In this document: positions 1 through 11,800 of the stretch, in pieces
Position numbering within the stretch: the stretch's first letter is position 1
Layout: each line of letters begins with the position of its first letter
From: Pycnopodia helianthoides
Lineage: Eukaryota; Echinodermata; Asteroidea; Forcipulatida; Asteriidae
DNA: 64,000 nt
NCBI GenBank assembly: GCA_032158295.1
Contig: CM063255.1
Coordinates: 15,714,094 to 15,778,093 of the forward strand
Reading direction: 5' to 3'
Notes under the pieces: generated by a model
Told to the model about the DNA's origin: nothing
The model's database searches: none
Seen by the model: the letters and a program-made list of their open reading frames with translations, nothing else
Position numbers and translations under genes: made by a program

Positions 1-200
1 GGGTCCACTTCTCATGGCCCTGCTTACCCTGGAAATCCGTGCTTACAACCCATGGAATTATGTGCTTGTAGAGGGCGCCATAAACGAAGACCTCCGTGCT
101 TACGTAGAGCCATAAAATTTGACTGCGGACCTAATATCATAAATCCTGTAAGCATGAAAACATGCTAAGCACAGAAATTTAGGGGGAGAAACCCACAATA

Positions 201-297
201 CTTGTCTGGTCATGAGTTTACTGGCCCGACACTAAAACTACTGGCCTCGGGGCCCATGGCCTCGGGGCCCATGGCCCAGTGTAAACTTAAAGCCCTG
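201..297 (-). mobile_element. Fragment of a CAGGG-ended transposon
   Basis: This stretch is the reverse complement of the left end of the intact element at 10330-10691: the shared words are the 'ctggcc...cccagtgt' block and a terminal 'agccctg'. It holds a perfect 15-bp tandem duplication (245-259 and 260-274, unit cctcggggcccatgg) absent from the other copies. Only one end is present and no target-site duplication can be seen, so it is an old fragment. Confidence 0.45.
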
Positions 298-967
298 CTT
301 GAGTTGTAACTGCATTATTAGTCCTTTATTATGGTCACTCGTTTGTCAATACAAGATTTGGTCTGGTGCTGTAGGACTTTTGGAGGGTTTTTCTGTTCAA
401 TATTTGATGGCAGTTTATTATTATATCTAGTACCGTTGGCGATATCTACAAAGGGGCTTAGGGCTCTGTCAGTTACTTTGGCTAATGGCTAATGAAGCCG
501 TAGTCACGGCCGCGATTTTTTTTTGTAAGCTCTAAACAAGTAGAATGTACAGTACTGATTATTATGTTAATAAGGGGTTGAAGGTCAAAGTTCATACCAA
601 GTGGCGGCTACAAGTCTGAACTTGTAACTGGGCCAGGTCTCGTTTCCAATGGATACGATTTTGTTGCGCCATATTGGACCAGCTCTTTTGTGTGTGATGG
701 GATTTTAGCACAGAAGGGGAGACCGTTGAATATTCAGTGTTTGGATATTTGAATAAGTCTTGTAACTGCTCTGCTCTAAACGACCACCATGTACATGCTG
801 CGGAAAGTTGCAGAACATATTGGCTGTACCGTGACCATTGTAAATTTGAACTTTTTTATAGGATGTGTGTCGTACAACCTTATCCATAGGCAAAAGTTTG
901 TTGTTGTGAGTTACCTTAATTTAGTCACTGCCCTTCCGGGCGGCGTCCCACCTTTGTCCGTTTCAAC

Positions 968-1151
968 GATTAAGCCCGGTTCATACTTCCTGCGAATGCG
1001 AAGTGAGATTGACGTCACAACTCTGTGTTCGCTACAAACGTTTAGCAAGGATTGAGCACAGCTCAGCTCTTGCGTAGTGTTCGTTGCAAATTTGGGCCGT
1101 CAAATTCGCTTCATGTTTGCATTTACAGGAAGTATGAACCGGGCTTTAATC
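968..1151. mobile_element. MITE with 25/26-bp terminal inverted repeats
   Basis: The left arm (968-992, starting GATTAAGCCCGGTTCATACT) and the right arm (1126-1151) are reverse complements except for one extra A in the right arm. The complementarity continues less perfectly inward, so the whole 184 bp could fold back. There is no long ORF and no convincing target-site duplication. The superfamily cannot be told from one copy. Confidence 0.65.
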
Positions 1152-1253
1152 AACTGAAAGTATGTTACCATCCCCCTCTGTATGTTCAGAAATTTATTTT
1201 GTTTAAAGATAATCCTCTCCAGGATCGCTCACAAAAACAGGCCTTGGTCATAA

Positions 1254-1301
1254 AGTTCAAGGTTCAAGGTTCATTTACTTTGAACCTTAAACCTTGAACC
1301 T
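1254..1301. repeat. Short inverted repeat built from TTCAAGG units
   Basis: The left half carries TTCAAGGTTCAAGGTTCA and the right half carries the reverse complement pattern TGAACCTTAAACCTTGAACC, separated by about 6 bases. It could form a hairpin. TCAAGG resembles an orphan nuclear-receptor half site, but the simple tandem form makes a repeat origin more likely. Confidence 0.5.
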
Positions 1302-1975
1302 TAAAGGTGACGTCGCTGGTGAAACAAGGATTGTTGATTCAGCTGAGTCATTACTTATTAATCAACAAACTTTTACATGGCATACTGACAGGGTGACACG
1401 GCACACGTCCTTTTAAAGATTGCGTCCAATTTCGTTGTGCTGTAGTATTTGGTCCAAAAGGTTGTGGCAGTCACTTTCAAAGACAATCAGCATTGCTTGA
1501 TTTGACTCCCTGCCAGGGGTAAGTCGAAAGAGTTATTTGCACTGCCCATGGGAACAAGGCTGAACCTGGCCATCGCAAGGATTTGGTGTTTGGAAAAACA
1601 GAAAGATGCAATAGTTTTGACTTTTGAAATATAGATATTTATTAAAAAAACGAGAGAGAGAGGGGTTAAAAAGAAAACCAAAACCAATAACTGAAGAATT
1701 ATAGCAATAGTTTTTGCCAGACGAAAAAAAGACCTGAAAATACCGGTGTTTGTGTAATATAAAAAAGTTTCAGAGATTAAAGAAAAATAATTAATAATCG
1801 TGATAAATTCCACATTAAGTAGCATTTTAGAGTGGCGAGTCATTGTATATATTAATAACAAAAAAAAATATCAATAAAATAATACATCAGAGATGCCTCC
1901 TGTAGTTGTCGGTTGAGTTTCTTTAGACGGTTTGAAAAAGTATCAAAGTGTATTTTATGCTAAGCTGGCTTATTT

Positions 1976-2107
1976 TTGTACAAGGTGTTGATAGAAAACC
2001 ACTTTCAAATATACTCATGGCTAGAAAATGCCATTTCACATGTACAATCTGTGACTGGTATCCTGCTCTATTGTTACTTAGCAGAGAATTGTAAAGCCCC
2101 CCCCAAA

Positions 2108-2160
<53 letters not shown>

Positions 2161-2945
2161 TTACCAGATTAAGGTTACCAGCCAAAATAGAATGTCATGT
2201 GTGAAATATGTGGCCGTTATCTTGCTCATTTTTGCTTAGCAGGACATTTTTTCAGCAATATGTTCTGCTACATTGCTTAGTAACTTTCTGGTAACAAAAA
2301 TGAGGTGAAACCAGTCACAGACTGTTCATGTGACATGGTAGTTTGGCTGGTAACCTTATTCTGGCAAACATAACTTTGTTGTGCTTAGCTACTTTTGTGC
2401 TTAAGCAGTTTATGAAATTCGGCCCTCAAAAACCAAACATAAAAAAAGTGTGTTATATATTTTAAACTGGTAGAATTTTGCACTTTAAATTTACTTTGTG
2501 TTAAATAAACAATTAAAGACATTTGTTGTCATCTTGACTGATTTTAAATTACTTTAAATTCAGAATTCCTAGCAGTAATTTAAAAAAGTAACACCTGCAG
2601 AACAATTCATGCATTTATTTTGCCAGAAAACCATGCATAACTGTTAAATATTTTAGTACTTATCAAAATATTTTTATTTCAAATGCCCAGCCAGAAAATG
2701 TATACGATCTTTATTCTTGCAAAATCTTACTGCAAAAGTTTTACTTTTTTTCGAACTATGCCCAATTGGCTTAACATGGCTTAACACTTCTCTGCTAAGC
2801 TAAAATGAGCAGGACACCAGTCACAGATGGTACGTGGAGAATGGTATTTTAGCTGGTAACCTTAATCTTGTTAGCATAACTTTATTGTGACGGGCTACCT
2901 TTTGTGCTGAGGTAACTCTTTAAAGTTTGGCTGTGATTATTAAAT
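1976..2945. repeat. Decayed copies of the GGGCCCAATTTCATAGAGC foldback family
   Basis: Two diverged copies (about 2000-2425 and 2580-2945) share the words 'ctggtaacctta', 'gcttagctactt' and 'gtgcttaagcag' with the intact copy at 38764-38956. In copy 1 the segment ends near 'gaaattcggccc', the family's usual end. The copies are old and have lost clean termini. An (AT)24 microsatellite has grown inside the first. Confidence 0.5.
2111..2158. repeat. (AT)24 microsatellite
   Basis: Forty-eight bases of uninterrupted AT dinucleotides follow a short poly(A). The open frame through it (alternating Tyr and Ile) is an artefact of the repeat. Confidence 0.95.
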
Positions 2946-3129
2946 TCTTGGATTACTGGTACCAGTACTACGTTTTCACCGAGTAATCTATCAATTTAAA
3001 CAGATATATTGTCAATTATTTTTGTGGAAATCTTGTGTCATTATAAAGGAAAGAGTGATTAATGCATCAGTCTTCTATTTTATGTTTTTTTTTTTACTTT
3101 GGCACCCGAACAAAGATATTGACAAAATA

Positions 3130-3290
3130 GGGCTAGATAGCTCAGTTGGTAGGGTGCTGGCATGTTAATCCAGAAGGTCATCGGTTTGAATCTCACTCTC
3201 GTCAATTTGTCTTTGCTCAACCCACAATTATTTGTTACTCTGTTTAAGGTGTGAGGTGAGCTTTAGAAATCCTACTTTTCCTGCCTCTAG
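3130..3290 (+). mobile_element. tRNA-derived SINE
   Basis: The head (3130-3203) reads like a tRNA. It has an A-box TAGCTCAGTTGG (3138-3149), a CTGG/CCAG anticodon-type stem around a GTT loop, and a B-box-like GGTTTGAATCT (3183-3193, two mismatches to GGTTCGANTCC). The acceptor halves pair poorly, and the sequence runs straight into a non-tRNA body ('aatttgtctttgctcaaccc'), so I call it a SINE head rather than a working tRNA gene. RNA polymerase III would have read it from the internal boxes. The 3' end is approximate. Confidence 0.6.
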
Positions 3291-3309
3291 CTCAACACTA
3301 TTTTTAAAA

Positions 3310-3830
3310 TGACTTAAAAAGGGACGTAACTGATTTGTGTCGGGTGGATCTTAATAGATGGACGATGGCGGCCAATACAAGGGGTCTATTAAAGCACATG
3401 GATTATTGTCAAATACCAGTATCCACGTTTTATGTGACCCAACATATACATGAAACTACAAAAACCCGAGAAAGTTTAAGCTGTCATCGGAGTCGCAAGA
3501 AAACAGTGGGAAAAAGCTTGTATGTTTTTCGCTGTTTTCAAACATCAGGTTCTGGGATCGAAGCTAATTGTATTAACTCGTTTCTCAAAAGCTATTGCAA
3601 TTATTTCAAGGGAAGTTTTCCACCATGAGGATCTGTGTACCATGTAAAGTTTTGTGCAAATCTGTGTGTATTTTTTCAATCTTGCCAATGGTGTGCACAA
3701 CCTTTCGACCAATGTTGACCTTTATCCTTTTTAATGGTTTCGTACTCCAGATGTCAGATTGGTTGATTTCGAAACACTACAGCTTGATTAAAAACAGAAA
3801 CTTTTCAATCCACCCAATTTCATGAAGCCT
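3310..3830. repeat. Dispersed repeat, same family as 35037-35395 and 42240-42560
   Basis: Shared landmarks in the same order are a 'catatacatgaaa' word, 'catcggagtc(g)caagaa', 'ttttcaaacatca', 'ctcgtttctcaaaa' and 'caatcttgccaatg...tgtgcaca'. The open frames across it are not conserved between copies, so I do not call a gene. It looks like an old non-autonomous element of about 370-400 bp with ends near a TTTAAAGG motif. Confidence 0.5.
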
Positions 3831-3985
3831 GTAAGCACATAAACTTGCTAAGCACAGAAAAATCGTGCTTAGCAGAAACAGGTTTAGTGTGCATTGTTGC
3901 AACTGGTGCCCCACTCAATTTGTGCTTAGCAAAGAGATTTGCTAAGCAGTGTTTTCTGCTAAACAGCTTTATGAATTTGGGCCTT
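3823..3985. mobile_element. Foldback element of the GGGCC-ended family (diverged)
   Basis: The left end ('catgaagcctgtaagcac') and right end ('gctaaacagctttatgaatttgggcc') are diverged versions of the termini of the intact copies at 32135 and 38764. Several internal 'gcttagca/tgctaagc' words lie in both orientations. Confidence 0.55.
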
Positions 3986-4489
3986 GACATCATCATTAAG
4001 GTCAAATCTACATTTGGATTACATATGTGAAGTCAGAGATCTTTAGCCGGAGAAGATTTTGGGAAATTTTATACATAATTATTGTGTATTTTATGATATT
4101 TTTCTCACCACTGAAATGATCTGTTTTGTGGAAATCACAATATTCTGTAAAATATTCTGTTTTTATGATATTTTTCTGACAGTGAGAGCAAAGGGTTTTA
4201 AAAAGAAAATATGTAGGTGTTGCAATTTTTCTTTTTCTTTTTTTGTGAACAGAGATTCAGTCCTGCTAGGTCATTATTTCGTGCTGCAAATATACTCGTT
4301 AGTAGAAAATATTCTACCTAGACAGTCTACCTGTGGCAAAAACACCTTTTTAAGATCAAGTTTAATGTTATATTAGTAAATTAAAGTTATGTAAGTTTTG
4401 TCCCTGAATCTTTATCTGTTTCACTTACACAAATAATTTTCACCCAAGCTAAAAGTGTAACATCTTTGCATTTTTAGGGGTAAATGTTA

Positions 4490-5010
4490 CAGGGCTGTGC
4501 CCAACTTTCTGTGGGCTGCTTTCTAGTGCAAAAAAACAAAAAAACTGCTTACCTGGAAAAGATTATCAGCCAAAAAAGCATGGCTTGTTAAGCACCAAAA
4601 CAATCCCTTTAGCACATACAAAATATTGCTTATAGCAGAAACAGGTAACCAGCTAAAATACAATGTATGGTATACTGTTTGAGGCTGGTTCTCTGCTATT
4701 TTTTGCGACGCAGGAAAATTTGCTCAGCACAATTTTCTGTGTAAACAAAATTCTGGATTGGTTTCCTGCTTGATTTTGCTTCGCGGAAAAGTGCTAAGCA
4801 AATAATATCCAAGAGTGGCTCGAAGAAATCGGGTCCTATTCAGCATTCATTTGTGCTGCTTAGCAAAAGGTTCACTTGTGCTGCTTAGCAAAAGGTTCAC
4901 TTGGGGGGAAAAAATGGTTTGGCAATATTTTTATCTAGCTGGCTTTGTGATTACTGTCCGGGACGAAAAAAATGAACAAAGCATAAATTCATCTCGTGCT
5001 TAACAGAAAT
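4490..5010. repeat. Decayed mosaic of the same GGGCC-ended foldback family
   Basis: Repeated 'tgcttagca', 'ggtaaccagc' and 'gtgctaagca' words appear in both orientations. A 24-bp segment (tgtgctgcttagcaaaaggttcactt) is directly repeated at about 4851-4901. No intact termini are visible. Confidence 0.4.
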
Positions 5011-5719
5011 ATAAACTCGTCCACTTCTTGTACATTTTGTAGTTCGCTAAAACGACCAAATAAGACCAATAAGCTGTAAATTACCTTGGTTTATTGTTTT
5101 CAAGATTGCCTTATTATTATTTGTATACTATTACTTATTGTATCTATAGATAGAATTTTAGAGAGATATAAAAAAAACTCTTTTATCAAAAAAACGCAAT
5201 ACAACAAACAATGATCAAACTTTACCCTCTATTGTGCAAAAAACTGAAAGCTGTAATAATTCTTCTTCTTTTTTTTTTAAAATGGAGAGTTTGTTTTAAA
5301 ATTGTTGTACGTTGAGTTCAAAGTGAGGCTGGTGTCTGTAATAGAATGGTGCCTTTCAATCTCCAGTGTTTAGTTTATAGGTAGATGATATAGAAACCAG
5401 ACTCAAAATATGACTACATTTTACTTGTTTAGGCACAGTGAACATGTGTACAGTAAACACCGATGTTAAAAAACAAAAAATTGCAATAAGTTTATTTTAT
5501 GACATATGGAGGAAAAACCTATTCATGGTTAAAATTCACTTTGAGTTTATTTTTAAAGTCCAATCTTTAATAATAGTGATACTAATAAAAAAAATATACA
5601 GGGTGATTTTCTTTTCCGCCCATGATCAGTAGCCTTAATCTAAAGTTTAAACTGTGTAAATGATTTTAGATCCAATAGACTGTGCAAGTCTTGTGCGTTA
5701 TTTGAACTTCCGGGACCAA

Positions 5720-6260
5720 GTTGGTCCCAACCATTTTGAGTTTTTATGTGTGCACCGTTCGGTTTCTTCAAATACTTTAGTTAACACGGTTTATGGCTAT
5801 ACAAATTATGTCATATTGTTGGGAAAGTAACATTTAGCCATGAAAAATGTGAAAGTAAAATGATTTTAACAAAATCAACAAAGAAAACCAGAGAACCAGA
5901 CTTGGCCTCTGTTTCAGGTTGTAAGCCCAACTGACATTCACCCAATGTAATGGTTGCACAAATTTGGGCCTGATTGGCAAATGGGTTCAAATTTGGGCCG
6001 GATTGGCAAATGGGTTCAAATCTGGGTCGGATTGGCAAATGGGTTCAAATTTGGGCCTGATTGGCAAATGGATTTTTTCAAAAAATAAGCATCCTCCCAA
6101 GTTAATTTTTATACAAATTGAAATTGTATTTGTAACAAATGGCTATGGGTGTTTGTATTTTCGAGAACTTTGTATAATTGGAATTTAAAAGAAGATTTTG
6201 GTTCTTAGAAAAAAATAATAGTCTTCGTTCCAGTTGTTTTTCGATATGCGCGAGACTTGC
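5720..6260 (+). repeat. Copy 1 of a dispersed repeat shared with 35815-36330
   Basis: Both loci contain, in the same order, 'cttcaaatactttagtt', 'gttgggaaagta', 'cccaactgac(a/g)', 'aaataagcatcctc' and a run of 'tttgtaacaaa'-type words. This copy also contains a 29-bp minisatellite that the other lacks. No reading frame is preserved between the two copies. Confidence 0.65.
5961..6071 (+). repeat. 29-bp minisatellite, about 3.8 units
   Basis: The unit begins aatttgggcctgattggc and ends aaatgggttca. Starts at 5961 and 5990 give the 29-bp period, and the last unit is truncated at 'aaatgg'. The period is not a multiple of three, so the open frames here are incidental. Confidence 0.9.
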
Positions 6261-6774
6261 ACAGTCATTACACATACCTTTCCATTGATGTTCATGATTA
6301 GGGGTTTTCAACTAGCAGTTTTGATTCACTATTTTGTACTTTATTTATTTAGAAAAAAAAAAATATGTTGAACTTAATCATTGTTATAATTCCACACAAA
6401 ACAAACGTTTCTAAACTGTTAATTTTTACATGTTTTTTTGGTTTTGTGAATATCTAAAAAAGGTGAATTGATTCTTTTCGAACGATTCACCAACTTCAAA
6501 AAGTTGTTTCTTAAAAAATATGTAATTTGGTCTCTCCTTTGGTGAGAAAAATCTTGTACGGAAATGACTCCATTTTATAAATTATCAATTGTATTTCTTC
6601 TTGTAATACTTTCCTGACACATTAGTATATATATATAAAAAAAACATCTTAATTGGGATATTTTGGTAAATATGTAGAATTGTATAGAGGTGCAACATAC
6701 ACCCTAACCACCACCCCCCAAACAGAATTTTCTTAGAAATTCAGATAAGGGGGCCAAAAACATACTTAGATCAA

Positions 6775-7010
6775 TATGACCCATTTTGAGTTAAACTGAC
6801 ACAATTTAAGTTAAACTTACCCAGTTTGTGTTAAACTGACTCAGTTTTAACCCGGTTTAAGTTAACCTATGTTAAATTGACACAGTTTAAGTTAAACTGA
6901 CACAGTTTAAGTTAAACTGACCCAGTTTTTTGCTAAATTGACCCAGTTATTGCTTAACTGGTCCCAGTTTGATATGGCTCAGATTGAGTTAACCGACCTA
7001 GTTTTGGGTC
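6775..7010 (+). repeat. Degenerate minisatellite of about 20 bp (AGTTTAAGTTAAACTGACMC)
   Basis: Roughly a dozen degenerate units repeat the phrase 'agtttaagttaaactgacac/ccc'. Adjacent units differ by substitutions and small indels, so this is an old array. It has no gene content. The flanking sequence to 7750 has no feature I can support. Confidence 0.8.
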
Positions 7011-7757
7011 AAATTAGCTCAGAATGGGTCTCTTTGATTCAGCTAGAGTCAGACGACATGAATCTGAGGGTATGAGAGAGGTATCTGCACCCTGGGTCAG
7101 TTCTTGCTGGCCGACTTTAATCCGAGTCAAATCTGATCCAAGTGGTTTTGGGGTGGGTTTTTGGTTTTTTTGAGTGAGTAATATCTTTTTTTAAAGAAAC
7201 TATTTATTATTGCAATGTTTTAACTGGCTTTGTGTATATGCTTTTGCTGTTGTTACTATTACGTGTGGCTCTGATCATTTGACTCTTTTAGTCGAACATC
7301 TTCTCTTTTTTGGGGGAGAAACCCCAAAAGCTGGAGTTTCCTTTTTTGTATGCGCTTAAGAAATAAAGTACGAGATAATTATTCATGAGGCACATATAAT
7401 TTATATCTTTGTAAGGGGTTAGTGTTAATTTTATTGTGTCTTGGTATATCGCCTTATTTTCTGATGAGAAAAAAAAGGAATCCCTGAAATAAAAAGTAGT
7501 GCAATCATAATCAAAAACATCAGGGGGAAATTGGTTATGATTTGGATGGATTTTTTTTTAAAAGAAGATCAATGCAGCATTCAGGAGTTGTTTGATGCCC
7601 AGAAAAACGTGTTTGTTCCCCACCACTACCAACCCGTTTGGACAAGACATGCTTGTGGGAGTTTTTAAAATATACTTTGGGGTCTGATCTCATCCAAACA
7701 ACTGCAAATTACATAAACCCATTGTTTGTATGTGTCTGAGCTGGGAGACACGACAAT

Positions 7758-7928
7758 AGACCTTATGCATTGACGTCACCACGCCGCCATCTTAGAGGTA
7801 AAACGATGACGAAACAATGGAAAAGGTACATTTTGTACGCGCGGCGCAGAGAATGAGCCAATGAGCAATCTTCTTTTGACCTCTAGACGAGGGCGCCCTA
7901 CTCAAATGACGTCATGTGCATAAGGTCT
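7758..7928 (+). mobile_element. MITE with AGACCTTATGCA ends and CRE-like TGACGTCA near each end
   Basis: The left end AGACCTTATGCATTGACGTC and the right end are reverse complements with one small interruption. Each end therefore places a TGACGTCA palindrome about 13 bp inside the terminus. A second, diverged copy lies at about 45384-45545 in the opposite orientation, and an end fragment lies at about 41337-41372. All share the GGGCGCCCT word. Confidence 0.75.
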
Positions 7929-8699
7929 GTTGAATTTGTCAAAGCAAATAATAAAATAAAAAAATAGATCTCAGCGGCGGGGTGGTGGGGGCATTGAGTG
8001 GGGGATGCCCTGCATAAAAGCTATTGGTAAGATTGCAGTTTAGGGAGATTTGCTGACCTCAAGATGGGATGTAGGCTACCTGAGCTGCAGAATGAGCGGG
8101 AAACAATGCGCGTGGGAGGGGCGTGGCACTGCCAGAGGTGGGGGAGGTTGGTAACTTGCAGGACTTGCAAGTGCAATTCCACACTGAGTTGTGGAAAAAG
8201 TATGGGCCACAAATTGGTCATATTCCTTGGTTATGGTATTTGAATAATTATTGGCGTATCACCTGCGAGATGGTGGATCGGAAGGGGAGATAGGAATAAA
8301 TATAATTTCGTTCTGGTTGTGAAACAAATTCAACCCTGCGAACTCGTTACTATTTCATGACAAGCATTGTTTAACCCTGCCTGCTGGCTGCACGCGCTGG
8401 ATGCGACACGTGACGAACCAGAGGCCTTATGCACAAGTTTGCCGTTCATGCAACAGCCGTTAGAAATTGAGACGGAACAAAATAGTATTGCTCCCTGTGC
8501 GATCTGTATTATGTCCCACGTTAATAGACGGTGGTAGCAGACTAAATGCCAAAGTTGCACAATTATTACTCCGCTATTAAACCATTTTATATCTTGTAAA
8601 AAGCATAAATTTGTTGTATTGACTGTATAAAAGCAGTCCATAAGATAGGTTTTGAATAATATGCACTAAAATGAACTTGTTGTCGACATTTTAAAATAT
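7929..8699. other. Upstream intergenic DNA, nothing recognised
   Basis: I see no gene, repeat or RNA here. Open frames of 66 and 103 codons on the minus strand have no recognisable domain and no partner exons. Confidence 0.4.
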
Positions 8700-8805
8700 T
8701 TTGAAGCTTTTCCAGAACCAGGCCATTAAAGTAGTGCCGCGGAAGCTCACAGTCTGATATTTAGCTGCTGTCGGCCTCTCTCCTCGTGTCAGCCATTTTC
8801 TCAAT
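8700..8805 (+). promoter_or_regulatory. RPL19: RPL19 core promoter and TOP-type 5' UTR
   Basis: An ETS/GABP-like CCGCGGAAGC stands at about 8737-8746. A pyrimidine tract CCTCTCTCCTC (8775-8785) then leads into a roughly 20-base leader ending 'cattttctcaATATG'. Ribosomal protein genes of animals start transcription at a C inside such a tract (5' terminal oligopyrimidine), which puts their translation under mTOR/LARP1 control. There is no TATA box at the expected place; 'gatattta' at about 8756-8763 lies too close. The exact start base is inferred. Confidence 0.6.
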
Positions 8806-11800
8806 ATGAGGTGAGGATTTCGTCCAAATAAACTAATAATTTAGACACTTTTGCTGGTCCTGTACTTTTCAAAATCATATTATCGATATATAATTGTTGA
8901 TAGATCAGTTTAAGAACATGACATTGTATTATTCTGCTTTTGGGGTTGTTGAATAAACGTCAGTATTCGTTCAACACGGAAAGTCCATGACGAAGTCGTG
9001 TACAAACTACAGACACACTAAAACAAAAATGTTGCGACGTAGTCCTTGTCTTGTTCATGTTGTTTGGTTCATCAAGTGATTGAGTTGCGAGCAGCAAACT
9101 TGCTGTATCCAACCTCCTCTATCTCTCTGTCGATATATTTTTTTTTATTTGTCTGTAAAAAGATAGAATATTACGTATTTACTCATCAAGAACATTTGTT
9201 TTTAAAAATGAGGGAATTAATAACTCGGAACATTCTCAATTTCGATGGAGGCATGAGATGAGTCGAGTCTGAGACTGAGAGGTAGAATAAAGAACACCAC
9301 TTTTTCATTAATGACCAAAAGTACCAGTATCAATCATATAAAAAATATGTATATTTATATTGTTTGTAAGTGTAACTGTAACAACAGTGAAAAAGTAGTG
9401 GTCATTCTCTTTGGCATTTCTAATTCTAAACCAGTGTCAGTGATCATTCAGTAAAGCACACGGTGATGAATAATGAAAATCAAATATGTCAAAGAAGTAT
9501 TTCTTAAAACAACTTTTGAACAACTTCTTTGAGGAATAGAAGATTTTGACAACATATTGTATTCTTGTATTTTTTAACTTTGTTATTCTTTCATAACTTG
9601 AGCAGGCCTGGAATTTCATCTTTTTGACTTTGTTGAGAGGGCAAGGCCATTTTCATTTTGCAACTTAACCATTAAGCAGTTCTATTGGAAAATCTGATCT
9701 AAAGGGGCCACAAATGCAAAGATGAGGGCAACAGAGGCCATTGCCTCCGTGGCTGGCCTCTGTAATTTTAGGCCTGCTTGAGGAAAATGATCAATTCCGA
9801 TCTGTTTTGTATATTAACTATTGTTAATGAATTTTGTATTACAGTAATCTAAGGCTGCAGAAGCGCTTAGCATCTAGCGTGCTAAGCTGCGGCAAGAACA
9901 AGGTGTGGCTGGATCCCAATGAAGTCAATGAGATCGCCAATGCAAACTCGCGTAAGTGTTTTAATATATACTTACTTTATTTATATACAGCACACAAACA
10001 TAGATCCTTGTCATTTGATTGGTGGAACATGCGCCACGTGTCATACTTTGTTTTGCCATGTATTAAATACTGCCACCACGCGTGACACTCCAAAATTTAA
10101 TTATAGGAGTCCTATATTGGTAAATATAGGATGCTTGGGACAATTCGCAGTGTGGTCCAAAATCGTTCCCAACGAAACGAGGTCCTGTCACAGCGGACAG
10201 GGTTGGTGTCTGCAAAGAGTTGTTAGTAAACACCATTTCTCAACTTGCCCTGTGGGCTTCTAAAAACTGTTCAACCTACTTAATGCTCACATATTCTTCC
10301 TTTTGAACAATAAATGTTAAAAACGTGTTCAGGGCTCGAATTTGACACTGGACCACAGGCCCGAGGCCAGTGATTTTAGTACTGGGCCAGTAAACTCATG
10401 ACTGGACAAGTCCGGCGGTCTTGTATTTTCAATTCAATAACAATTCATGTACATGTACCTCACTATATATCTTGAACAGAAACAAATAATGTTCAAATGT
10501 TGACTTTGAGTATAATGACTTGAAATATACTTAATACCCTTAAAGACAAAATGAGGTAAATCTTCTCATATGTCTTGTGCTTGTTCAATTCTCACTTTGA
10601 ATCTGGTCTTGTAAAATTATTTCTGGTCCAGTAAACAATTTGTGATACAAGTCCTGTGGTCTTGTGGATTTTCCCCAAAATTCGAGCCCTGGTGTTTATT
10701 TTTGAGTGTGTAAATGTAACTTCATTTGACCATTAAACTGGTTTTAATCGCTACCAATTAATACAGCAGAAAGATAAATTCATGTCGATACATGTTTAAA
10801 ATTTGGGTTACTAAAACTTCGTTGGGGCAAGTAAGTTTGCTAGCCTGACAAGGATCTGTGTGTGTTATAGAATAAATATTGAATGCATTTCGTTCGTGCA
10901 ATGTATTAGAATATAATCACTCGGTGACATTCGTCTTTCCCATTTCACTCGGCTTTGCCTCGTGAAATGGAATGGTCCAGATTTTACCTCACTAATGTAT
11001 TCTGGGACGATGCACTCTTGTGCATTTAATATTTGTATAATGTTTTCCCCTTCGGTCACTACGCAGAGGGACTAGTAAATTCTAAGTTTTCCTTCCCAAA
11101 TTGCTATTTGCACAGAATTTGCAGAGGGTAGTCATGTTGAGCTGCTTTTGAAACTCTTAGTCTTAGCAAAATACATTGATATTAAAAACTGCTGCGGGCA
11201 AGTAAAAACCACTTCTTAACTTGCCCGGCGGGCTACTTAAAAATATGTGCACGTTCCTTGTTTTTCAGATGTGATAAAAGAAAATAAAAAAATCAATCTT
11301 CAAAGCTTAATTACCTTTTGTGTGTAATGAATGTAACTTTATTTTGTTGCAAATGCAACCACGCTACACGTTTACATTTTTTCGGTTCGGATAACCGTAA
11401 AAAAAATCACTTGAAAGTGCCGCGGAACGCATGAATGACCACATCTTGATCTCGATGTACACAACGTGCTACCCGTGCGACACACAAGCAGTCACATCGT
11501 TTCCACTTTACAGGTCGGTAGTCTTTGTTATCACGTGACTTTGCGTGCTACAATAAAGCTAGGAAACATTGAACGCTAGAGGGCGTTTCAAAACAATACG
11601 ATAGAATGAGAACAACCAGTGCGGTACGCGATAGCATACAAAATCCGGTCACAAACGCCTTGACGAAAGACTCTACGTTTCTATGCAGAAGGTTATTCCC
11701 CCCGAACGTGCAATAATCATTATCACTGGTGTCGTGATAAAAGCGTATACAGCAATGGCGTCGCTGGTCCGCACGCAAAATCCGTTGACAGCGTGGTCTG

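Noticed and set aside
3130..3203. Functional tRNA-Asn gene
   Set aside because: The anticodon stem is short, the acceptor halves pair badly, the B-box has two mismatches, and a SINE body follows directly.
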